Positions 52,318 to 61,176 of a DNA stretch of 64,000 nucleotides are shown one piece after another (positions within the stretch are counted from its first letter, which is position 1; every line of letters starts with the position of its first letter). Below the pieces are notes generated by a model. That model was not told the DNA's origin. It did no database searches and was given only the letters and a program-made list of their open reading frames with translations. Made by a program: the position numbers and the translations under genes. Source of the stretch: Epithemia pelagica (taxonomy: Eukaryota > Bacillariophyta > Bacillariophyceae > Surirellales > Surirellaceae); assembly GCA_946965045.2 (NCBI GenBank), contig OX337239.1, positions 1,178,001-1,242,000 of the forward strand. The letters run 5' to 3'.

Positions 52318-53316
52318 CTAAACAATTGCTGGCTTTTCATCCGACTCCTCTGTCCCATCCGACGACTCCAAATTCATTTCATTAGATCCCACCGTCTTTT
52401 GATCGGACACAACCTCAGCAGGGTCTTGCTTGGTACTCCGTCCCCGCAGGCGGAGACCGAGGAACACCAGAGCGATCATGATCACGGCGCCCAAGATGGA
52501 CGCAATAATTATTCCAACCACAGGTTTGTCCTCCTTTTCAATCGCGTCGATACCATCGGAGTTAAGTGTCGAGGATGTCGCGTCACTTGGCTGGCAGAGT
52601 CGGCAGCTCTCTCCATGCTTCTTTTTCAAGGAGACAGGTCCAAAATATTCTGAGTTCACGCAGTTTTCAGCCGTCACTGCACATGTACTACCCGAATAAG
52701 AAGTGAAGCCACCAACACATCCTCCTGTACGGACAAGGTCGCAAGTACATTGAGTACCAAGATCAGCGAATGTATCTTCTGGTTGGACCCAATAGTAACC
52801 ACTCTCGCAATCGTCCCTCGCATAGGCACAGAAGTATTCGTTAGGATTGTCCCAGCTTCGACAAGCACCATACATGGTCGGGGCTACCACGTTATCAGCT
52901 TTATCACGAACAGCCTGGCATGTGCAAGAGATATCATCATCGAGATCCAGTCCAAAGATACTTCCATTCGAAACATCACACTGAGATACATCGGAAACAC
53001 ACTTCTTCGTGTACAAGGACGGGTTGTCGTCCCTTGGAGTTAGGCACAAAAATGATGGCGTGTTTTCACATGTGCATCCACTGTCATTCCCTTGGATCTT
53101 CTGTTGATGGGCGGTGACAAACCTTTCACCTTCTGCGGCTTTCAGTCCGTTGATGTGAGAAGGATTGCAAAAGGCTGGTTGCATAACACATCGACGCTCT
53201 TTGGTATCCACTTTTTCACAAACGCCAAATTGAGCAATCTGATCCTGAAGCCCTCCCTGGCATGACAGCGGCGACAAAAGCCACAAGAATGCAACGAAGG
53301 TATGTAGAGCGCTCAT
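52318..53316 (-). CDS. Cys-rich type I membrane protein, unknown family
   Basis: 332 aa, ATG at 53316. Signal peptide (MSALHTFVAFLWLLSPLSCQ); Cys-rich ectodomain; transmembrane helix (VVGIIIASILGAVIMIALVF); basic stop-transfer RLRGRSTKQ; acidic cytoplasmic tail. The ectodomain holds at least three repeated modules that each end in a C-x-C or C-x2-C pair (DISCTCQ, GTQCTCD, ESCRLC), with NP(S/N)-type and YFC/FLC words repeated (FLCLTPRDDNPSLYTKKC; EYFCAYARDDCESGYYW). Disulphide-rich surface receptor or wall-associated protein is a reasonable guess; no named domain recognised. An in-frame extension upstream has no other ATG. Confidence 0.8.
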   Translation of the reverse strand: MSALHTFVAFLWLLSPLSCQGGLQDQIAQFGVCEKVDTKERRCVMQPAFCNPSHINGLKAAEGERFVTAHQQKIQGNDSGCTCENTPSFLCLTPRDDNPSLYTKKCVSDVSQCDVSNGSIFGLDLDDDISCTCQAVRDKADNVVAPTMYGACRSWDNPNEYFCAYARDDCESGYYWVQPEDTFADLGTQCTCDLVRTGGCVGGFTSYSGSTCAVTAENCVNSEYFGPVSLKKKHGESCRLCQPSDATSSTLNSDGIDAIEKEDKPVVGIIIASILGAVIMIALVFLGLRLRGRSTKQDPAEVVSDQKTVGSNEMNLESSDGTEESDEKPAIV

Positions 53317-54320
53317 GACGAAATCGATGAAGATCGAACTGGATAATATCAAAATGAGGGGCAACTGAATGAGGACCAATTTGAGGCACCCAGCGAAATG
53401 AAATCTTTCCGTAGGAGCCACAACCTGTTTAGAGTTAAGAGCTGTAAAGTGCGACTGGTCATCGCATAGAAGCTCGCACCAGCGCAATCCCTACACGAGC
53501 CAACTTCATTAGTTCACAGTTGGCATATCACAGACTTGCGATCTTTCTGATTATAGGATACAGGAAGTGAGACAAGGCCTCATTGTCATTCATTGAATTT
53601 TTACTGGAAGCTGGAGGGTGACTCATCGGTTCTCTGTTGTTCTTATTTCACATATGGTTGAAAGTTCTGAACGAGTGTTCTCGGTTCTCCATACTTCTTG
53701 GTGTTTCTGCAGAGCAAACCAGACGGTAACCCTGCGACGCCGCGATGATCGCACGAGCTTGCACGCGCCAATATTCACTGCACCTTACGACGGACACCTT
53801 TCTGTTTTGTGTTGTATGTTGTATAAAACATCCCTTCAAAACCGCTTCAAACACCGTGTGGTCAAGCAAGTGACGAGAAGCCATGGTTTGTTGTTCGGGA
53901 AGTGTCGGCCTGCTGGTGAGAAAAAATTGGAACGTGTGCCGGATCTTGCCAAATAACGAATCTTTTCTCCTAAAAATCCGGTTGTACTGAAAGGATGACT
54001 GTAAATCCAGATTCGGAAGCTCCTCAGACGTGTGTGTTGTGCGTGCTGGGACGGGCTCAAGCTAGGAACCATCCTCCAGTTTCTCAAAGAGGCGTAGACC
54101 CCGTGCCAAGACCGTGCCTTTGTATCTTTTGCCTTTCTTCTCCACATGGTACAGAATAAAGAGGATCTTTTTGAGAGGCTGAGAAAGTCGTGTCGTAGTA
54201 TCCGGTTTCTAGTTGTCGCTCAAATCAGGAAGATGACAATCTTTCGGAAGATAGCGATCGCTTGCATGCTCATTAATTTCGCTTTCCCCTAGTCGTCAGG
54301 TCCACAGAAAAGTTAACATC
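53317..54320. other. Divergent intergenic region between two surface-protein genes
   Basis: About 1 kb without a supported gene; frames at 53618-53956 and 53836-54147 have no domain character. Confidence 0.4.
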
Positions 54321-55585
54321 ATGATGTTTCAAAGATCTGCTCTCCTTGCATCCTTGTCGCTCGTTACAGGAGCGTCTGCCGTGTGCAATGTAGACGATCA
54401 TCATCCCGAAAATGGAGGCTACTTTTACGTTGGCGCTGCCGGAGTCAGTTCCGACATCAACTTGGACTCTGCTCACGGACAGAAGCTTCCAAATAACACT
54501 TGGGCCGTAGGAATGTAAGTTTCTTGTCGAGCCGAACACTTCTTTTGATTGAGATTGATCAAAGCCCTTTTAACTCATCCACTGGATTGCTCATGCGCAC
54601 TCTCATTCGATTCAGCGAATATCCCTACGGCCAACCCCGTGTAACGTCAAGAGCTCCCTGTGATCAAGCACCGGGTTGTCCATTTGTCTTGAGCTCCTAC
54701 ACGTGCTCCATTCTTCGCTTTTGTCCTCCCGATGGGGCCACCGCCGCTGATGCACAAGAAGTCTTCCTCATGCAGAACGAAGCCGCCATGAATACCTGTA
54801 ACTTTGCCTCGGCGACCTCGATTGGCCGTACTCTCGAAGTGGGTTCTCTCATCAACGGATGTGTCGAATACGTCTTTGAAGAAGACCACGAGCAAACCAT
54901 GTACTACTTTTCCAGTCCAGAGGGTTGCCAACAAGGTCAAAAACTAGCGGTTGATGTGGATGATTTTACCGAAACTGCGGACCAATGCGCAGCCATTGGC
55001 AACAATTCTCCGCGCATCCGCAACTGCGACTGTCGCTTTGATATCAAGGAGTCAGTCCTGGGAGAGCCATGCCGTACAGCCTTTAGCGACCAGTGTGAAG
55101 CCATGACAATCAAGGAAGGCAACTGTTGCGCTACAGGCACTTGTCTCTCCCGCTTCGAAAGCTTTAGCGATCCCATTGGAAGAGCTGCTGAACTTGAACG
55201 GCGATCCGAGTGCGACGACGCTGTTCCTGGTCTCTGCTACAATGAAGATGGACAGGGAACGGATACGAACCGTCAAGGATCCACCAACTGCTGTACTCAA
55301 ACTTGCACTGCCTGTGGAATTGAAGAAAATCCTTTTGCGCAATGGAAGACTTGTACCTCCGGCGACGTGGAAAGCTCCACGGCCAACTGTGGCTTCTTGT
55401 CGCGCTATGACGACGAAGCGTTTGTGTGCGACTTTTCTCTCTGTAAGGAGGGAGATCATTGGCATCCGGATGGCGAAGCGTTCAAGCAGTTCTTCGGTGA
55501 TCGACCGTCTGGAGCGGGATTGCAACAAAGTGGATTTGCCCTCATGCTCATTTTTGCATCTCTCGTTTCGCTCCGTCTTGTGTGA
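54321..55585 (+). CDS. Cys-rich, probably GPI-anchored secreted protein, two exons
   Basis: Exons 54321-54514 and 54616-55585 give 387 aa. The 101-nt intron (GTAAGT…TTCAG) joins as WAVG|I|EYPYGQPR. Signal peptide MMFQRSALLASLSLVTGASA. More than 30 Cys in the mature part. The region GCVEYVFEEDHEQTMYYFSS followed by PEGCQQGQKLAVDVDDF recalls the C-terminal metal-site loop of phytocyanin/cupredoxin domains (C-x-n-G-x-K-x-x-V), but ligands are not certain. Further Cys modules follow (CDCRFDIK, GNCCATGTCLSRF, STNCCTQTCTACG). It ends with a hydrophobic tail (GFALMLIFASLVSLRLV) right at the stop, the form of a GPI signal. Family not recognised. Confidence 0.85.
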
Positions 55586-56418
55586 GAAATATCAATCCTG
55601 TGCTGGACCAAAAGTTATGTCGTCTTTGTCGATCATTTTCACATAAGAGATATGTAGTACCACTAAGTAGTTGATACCAAGTTTTCATTCACACAGCCTT
55701 CAAAGACTGACGGTTCGACTGTTCCTTCCCATCATCCCTTGCGACTGTACATGAGTGTTGTCGAGTGCATGAGCTTGAAACTGTGCGCGTTCCACGTGCA
55801 CCATCATGTTCCCAGTCTTTTGTCAGGTTCTCTCTTTTTAGCGTGCATTGGATATCGTCTTCCTCCTTCACTATTGATCTGTTCCGGGGTTGCTTCCGTG
55901 CGTTGCATTGCAAACCGGGCAAACGTCAAAGTCGTACTACAGCCAGGTGTTGGGTCGATGATCCACGGAATTGTTTGGAGAGAGAACTATATACGCGTTC
56001 GTTTCACAACGAGATTCTTCATCTTGTTCACCAACACAGACTACCGCAAACCATGCCCTCCCATGTTCATGACATTCTCCAGATTGCTTACTATGCATCA
56101 TGGGACAATCATCACATTGTTGTGGATCACAAATCATACTGTAAGCGGTTGTCGGCACACAATCGAAACGTGAAATCTATCCGTGTCTTTCCAAACACAA
56201 GCTTTTGCTTGATGAATCATTGGTCCGTTCTTCCAACTCAAACTGTGTTGGTCCGTCTCGATCGGTGGAGATAGATGGTGTTTCTTTCCGGCACAACAAC
56301 TGTTTCGTACGGAGTCTTGTCCGAGGACTGGGTGGACGAGAGAGGTCAGCGTTGCATATCGTAGTTTCCCGTTCCTAGGTAGTACAGTCCCCGTTCCAAC
56401 AACGAGAAGGACTCCTAC
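55586..56418. other. Intergenic region between convergent genes
   Basis: No supported gene. Frames at 55739-56274 lack a domain. Presumably the two 3' UTRs. Confidence 0.4.
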
Positions 56419-57819
56419 CTACTCCCAATGCTGGGAAAGGGACTCCGCATGAACCTGTCCCAGAACAAGTTGTCCCGAGACGGCATCCTGCCACAGCAAC
56501 CAGGCTTGCGTGTCCGTCACAGTATCATTCTCATTTTCTTTCTTGGTTTCGTTTGTCTCTTGGTCGTGCGCTGTGGCATCTAGGTGTTCCCCTTTGGGGA
56601 AGGGTCGTCGCCGCCATATCGAGCGATGCTTGTGCTTGTCCTGGCCTGGTTCATTGGGAACCTTGTTGTTGTTGTTGTTTCCCAAGGCGTCCTCTTGTTC
56701 GGTTGTTGAAGCGGCATCTTGGAAGGACGATTCGGCGGCCTCATGAAGAATGAAACGCCAGGCTTGACCAATGGCCTGCAGAGCTTGCGACGGTGACAGG
56801 GTATTACCGTGTGAATCGTCGTCCTTGTCATCCGTAGTTTCATTCTCGTCCTTGTCTTGGTCGTCGTGGGGTTCTTCGAGTCGTATGAGGGACTGGGCCA
56901 AGGCGCGACGAAGGGGAGCTGCCATTCTACCCACGACGGCCAATCCTCCATTCCACGACCACGTCGTGCCCGAAGGATCCAAGGTATACAATCGCCAGCA
57001 TGCGGGCGGTTCCGACAAGGAACAAGAAGACCATGATGGTGGGTGCCATCCCACCACCAAGGTTTGAACTGCCAAGGGACGAGTGGTTCGATCCAAATAC
57101 TTTCGGGACACGCGTCCCAATCGTTCGACCAACTGCGACGTTCGCAAGTCGAACATTCCGTTCGTTTCGGTGGAGTCCTTGTCATTGGGATTGTCCTTGT
57201 ATGGGGGATAGAGGTAGTCGTGCACTTGAATCCAATGGGCACACTGTCGTTGCAAATAGTCGACATCGGGTCGAAAACCCATCATGGCACACACCACCGT
57301 CGGCGACAAGACGTTCCACGCCGCTCTGCTGGGAGTTGTAGTGGTGGTGGAACCCAAACCACCACCACCACCATTCGTCATCATGGTCGTCATGGGAAAA
57401 CTGTCTTGAATCTGCAATCCTCCCTGCGTCGTCGTCTTGGTCGCCGGTCCATTCGCAGAGTGGCGGTTCCTTGAGGTGGGACGTTGTGGTTGGGTGGGAG
57501 AGTGCGAAACCAGCAACACGGCCGGTTGGTGTGACGACGAAAAAGGTACCTGACATTCCATGGCAATCAAGGTGGATCCTTGTCCCAAGGATGCAATATA
57601 AGATGGTAACCAATTGGCATGCGGAGTTCTTATTGTTGGAGTAGCAACTATCGACGGAGAACTATCGGTTGCCGAGGCCGTCGTCCGGAAAAACCCAACA
57701 AGTAGCAGCAGCAGCATCCCGAAACGTTGCGGAATCCCTAGAATCAATCCAAACTGTCGGTTCCAGTTCCATCCTCCTCCTTCTTGTGGACAACGTTTGT
57801 GGTCCTGTCGTCGTCCCAT
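56419..57819 (-). CDS. Proteasome-subunit-like (Ntn-hydrolase fold) protein with signal peptide
   Basis: 466 aa, ATG at 57819. After a short basic head is a strong hydrophobic leader (FGMLLLLLVGFFRTTASATD). The body follows the proteasome alpha/beta plan: YIASLGQGSTLIAMECQ, AVLLVSHSP, LSPTVVCAMMGFRPDVDYLQ, LRTSQLVERLGRVSRKYLD, TRPLAVQTLVVGW, ACWRLYTLDPSGTTWSWNGG. The N-terminal catalytic Thr of active beta subunits is not evident, so activity is doubtful. Disordered Gly/Thr and Asp/Asn inserts roughly double the usual 230-260 aa. A leader on a proteasome-like protein is unusual: it may be secretory, plastid or periplastid. Divergence means another Ntn-like fold is possible. Confidence 0.62.
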   Translation of the reverse strand: MGRRQDHKRCPQEGGGWNWNRQFGLILGIPQRFGMLLLLLVGFFRTTASATDSSPSIVATPTIRTPHANWLPSYIASLGQGSTLIAMECQVPFSSSHQPAVLLVSHSPTQPQRPTSRNRHSANGPATKTTTQGGLQIQDSFPMTTMMTNGGGGGLGSTTTTTPSRAAWNVLSPTVVCAMMGFRPDVDYLQRQCAHWIQVHDYLYPPYKDNPNDKDSTETNGMFDLRTSQLVERLGRVSRKYLDRTTRPLAVQTLVVGWHPPSWSSCSLSEPPACWRLYTLDPSGTTWSWNGGLAVVGRMAAPLRRALAQSLIRLEEPHDDQDKDENETTDDKDDDSHGNTLSPSQALQAIGQAWRFILHEAAESSFQDAASTTEQEDALGNNNNNKVPNEPGQDKHKHRSIWRRRPFPKGEHLDATAHDQETNETKKENENDTVTDTQAWLLWQDAVSGQLVLGQVHAESLSQHWE

Positions 57820-58233
57820 GAGGAGAGTCTCGTTTGTTTGTTGTTCTTGTGTGGTGGTTCTGCTGGTACCGTATGGGCTTGCGGTACGGTAAGTTCCTTT
57901 TGACAATCAGTGGCAATCCTGGAATGGTGTTGTGGTGTGACAGATTTTTTTTTCGGGAAGATCTTCTGCGAAGTGGAACCGCCCATGGGTCGCTCTTGAA
58001 CCCGCGAACCCGGGGAGCCCAAGGAGTTTTTGTATTCGGCCCCTACCATTGTCTGGAATCGTCGTTCGCCTTGCCCGCATCGGCACTCTCTCTCGGTTTG
58101 TGGGGGTGTCGGCACAGCGAGACGAGAAACCACCACCAAGACGACCACGACACCACCAGTGTGTTGTTTGGTTGTTGTTCTTACCAAACCAGCCACCAGA
58201 GACGAGGAAAAAGCCTCCACAAACACACAGGCC
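57820..58233. promoter_or_regulatory. Divergent promoter, proteasome-like / EamA transporter
   Basis: 414 bp between divergent ATGs. The transporter frame is open back to 58030 but without an earlier ATG. Confidence 0.4.
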
Positions 58234-60228
58234 ATGGGCGGCACATCCATTCCAACGACCGTGACACGGACCACAACGACGACAACGACAAGGCCACTCT
58301 GGAGGCACCCTCGTCGGTCCACTGCCAGCCACCACTCGACCAGTCGCAACCACACGAACAAGAACGATGTGGAACAAGGACTGGCCGTCGTCGTCGATGT
58401 GTGGACTCCCACCAAGACCAAGGACATGGCCATTGGTAGTTCCTTCACGAATCCAGACCACCACAACCACAAAAATGACGACAACAACGACAACGACAAG
58501 ACGACTCCCAACAAGGACCATTTTCCTCCCAACACGACGTTCGTATCATCCCCACAAAACACACAAGTCTCCTCCAACCACGATTCTACAACGACTGGCC
58601 CCAAAAAGGGAACCGCTGTCGTTGCGGTGCCCCGTCATGTTTATGTGGTATTGTGTGGTTCCACCATTTCCTTATCGGCCATTGGTCCCCTGTTGGAATT
58701 GCAACAGACAGTCGTTTCGCCACTCTTGCAAGTCGTATGGCGCATGACGGCCACGGCCATGGTCTTGACACCATTTGTCGTGACGCAGTGGATGTACCAA
58801 AGCTGGGACCGGCAGTCTTGTTGGTTTCACCAAGGGTCGTGGTCCTTGTCGTCCTTCGTATCATCCTTCTTCTTCTTGTTGCCCAAACGAGCCCGACGCA
58901 CTAGGACCATCACCAGGAATCCTAGTAGTTCCGAACGCAGGCCTCCCACTCGGACCGTGTCACGGTCGTCGACTTTTGCTTCTTCTTCTTCTTCTTGTTC
59001 ATGGCGGACCTTGGTATCCCAATTGCTGCAAACGGCGGTTTGTTACATGGTCTTGTGTCATGGATTTGTCGTGGCCTTGCAATCCACCAGTGTGGGTACG
59101 GCTGTGACCTTGAGCAATTCGCAATCGCTGTGGTTGCTTCTGGCCAAAGTGGTGTGGATGCGACACGCCGTCTCCCGGGCCGAACTGGTGGGGGCCCTCG
59201 TGGCCTTTTGCGGTGTCCTCGTCTTGTGCAGGGGTAGTGATGGGACATCCTCCTCCACAGTATCATCGTCGTCCTTGTCCTTTCCGTGGTGGCCGCAACA
59301 ACACGACTGGATCCCCCACCCCAATGGTTCCACTCCAGACGACGCACAATCGCCAAACAAGGCAGTGTCATTCTCGACACACGTGCTGGACTCAATGGAC
59401 GATTGGTCCTCCATTCTCTGGTCCACATCGTCCTCTTGGATGGAGGAACCATGGTGGTGGTGGACCCAGGATTCGTATTCCCTGTCTTCCTGGATGGACC
59501 TGGTGGGAACCACGGACACGACTAGTAGTAGTAGTCCCCTGCGAGGCAATCTCTATGCACTGGCCTCGGCCTTGGGAGGTGTGGGATATTTACTCAATGC
59601 CCAAGCCGTTCGACGACACGTGCCTCGTGTCGCCGACTTTTTGTGCAGTCTCATGATCTTGAGCAGTCTTGGTTCCATCCTTGTCTTGTATGGAATGGGA
59701 TGGTGGTCCACAAGCACAAGTACGACCACACCTTCTTTTTTGTCGTCGTCGTCGTCGTCCGTGGTGGTGGTGACGTGGAATACTCATGTGGATCATGGCT
59801 TGTTTGGATGGATGACAGTGGACCGTTGGGATCGATTGCCCTTGGAATTGCTCATGGTCGTGGTGTGCAATGTCTGTGGTGTCATGGGCTATGCCTATTG
59901 TTTGCAGTATTTGGATGCCTTGGTCATTGCCGTGGCCGCCTTGTGTGAACCCGTTGTGGCTCAAGCCCTGTCGTCGTCCTTGTGGACCGCGAGTCATTCG
60001 TCCATGTCCATGTTGTCCTTGTCGTCGTCGTGGGATCCCTGGATCTGGCTGGGCAATGCCATGGTCCTGGTGGGAACCTACATCACCTTGGTCACCGCAT
60101 CGTCGTCATCCTCCTCATCGTCGTCCTTGGCACAACAACACACGAGCAAGACGACGACGACAACAACAACAAGACCCCCCACCACCACAACCACACCAAC
60201 GACGACCAGCACCACCATCACCCTGTGA
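58234..60228 (+). CDS. EamA/DMT-superfamily transporter
   Basis: 664 aa, ATG at 58234 (MGGTSIP). A disordered Thr/Asn/His-rich cytosolic head (about residues 1-130) precedes the drug/metabolite transporter core. Helices include HVYVVLCGSTISLSAIGPLL, VVWRMTATAMVLTPFVV, VCYMVLCHGFVVALQSTSVG, TAVTLSNSQSLWLLLAKVVW, LVGALVAFCGVLVLCRG, NLYALASALGGVGYLLNAQA, FLCSLMILSSLGSILVLYGM, LLMVVVCNVCGVMGYAYCLQ, YLDALVIAVAALCEPVVAQA and WIWLGNAMVLVGTYITLVTA. The pattern 'A.….PV…' before the last helix is typical of EamA repeats. Two EamA halves are separated by a long loop. It ends in a Ser/Thr/Lys low-complexity tail. Substrate unknown. Confidence 0.85.
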   Translation: MGGTSIPTTVTRTTTTTTTRPLWRHPRRSTASHHSTSRNHTNKNDVEQGLAVVVDVWTPTKTKDMAIGSSFTNPDHHNHKNDDNNDNDKTTPNKDHFPPNTTFVSSPQNTQVSSNHDSTTTGPKKGTAVVAVPRHVYVVLCGSTISLSAIGPLLELQQTVVSPLLQVVWRMTATAMVLTPFVVTQWMYQSWDRQSCWFHQGSWSLSSFVSSFFFLLPKRARRTRTITRNPSSSERRPPTRTVSRSSTFASSSSSCSWRTLVSQLLQTAVCYMVLCHGFVVALQSTSVGTAVTLSNSQSLWLLLAKVVWMRHAVSRAELVGALVAFCGVLVLCRGSDGTSSSTVSSSSLSFPWWPQQHDWIPHPNGSTPDDAQSPNKAVSFSTHVLDSMDDWSSILWSTSSSWMEEPWWWWTQDSYSLSSWMDLVGTTDTTSSSSPLRGNLYALASALGGVGYLLNAQAVRRHVPRVADFLCSLMILSSLGSILVLYGMGWWSTSTSTTTPSFLSSSSSSVVVVTWNTHVDHGLFGWMTVDRWDRLPLELLMVVVCNVCGVMGYAYCLQYLDALVIAVAALCEPVVAQALSSSLWTASHSSMSMLSLSSSWDPWIWLGNAMVLVGTYITLVTASSSSSSSSSLAQQHTSKTTTTTTTRPPTTTTTPTTTSTTITL

Positions 60229-61176
60229 CCCATCACCGCGTGGGAACCAATAGATTGATCCACCAACCCAAAAAAACCCAACCACCATTGGGACAAGAGG
60301 ACGACGACCATCCAAACGACTCTCGCAAAAAGCAATGGTCGATTCGTCCAAGAACCAAACAAATTCTCCGACACAAAATGTGTGGGTGGCACACAAGTGT
60401 CATGTCCGAGGCATGCACTCGTTCTAGATCCGTTCGGTTGTCGCCGCCTTGGGATGGAACCCATTGTCGTGGTCCAACGCTTGGCCTGTCTCCTGGGTTC
60501 CAGTGCCTTTTGGAGGGGCAATGCTGCCTTGCATATGTTGGCCCTTGTGTGTACCAACCCACCCTGTCGCGCGCGGCAGAGCTAAAATAGACACTGTTTT
60601 TTCCCTCCTCGCCTCCCAAACCGAGAGACAAGGATATCGATAGAGCTTCTGTACCATTACAAATTGGTGGAATAGAACGGACAAGAACTTGATGATTTGG
60701 AGAAGGGCCGATACTCGATAAAGTGTGGGCCGTTTTGCCGGACCGTTTTTGCAGAGGCGGAAACTGCGCCAAAGAATTCAAGTGTCCAAAGGTCCTCGGC
60801 TTAGAAGACAGCGGTATGAACCAAGGATGCAACTTTGACGTGTGCCACCGAGGTAACCACATGCTACAAGTGGGTGAACTTGATCGCGAAGGAACTATTG
60901 TCTCCTCCCCGGATGTTGTCTTTTCTACAGTTTTGTACAGGACTACAAGGATCATCATGGTCCAAGGTAAATAGTGATCAAATACGCCATTTCAAGTTGA
61001 TACTTGCTCTGCTGTTAGTCATGTGAACAAATGAAAAGTCCTATGATTTCGGAGGAAACAAAAAGTGCATGAAGTAACTCAAAAGATATGGTACATACGC
61101 AATGCTAACTATTCGTACACACAAGACCAGCCACTAGAAAGGTTTCAGGCCACAGTTTTTAACAATGAGCTCGGCT
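60229..61176. other. Intergenic region between convergent genes
   Basis: No supported gene. A 241-codon minus-strand frame (60958-60233) has no domain and runs into the antisense of the low-complexity transporter tail. Confidence 0.45.

Noticed and set aside
60233-60958. 241-codon minus-strand frame
   Set aside because: No ATG-supported domain; Trp/Pro/Ser-rich composition fits read-through of intergenic and low-complexity DNA.
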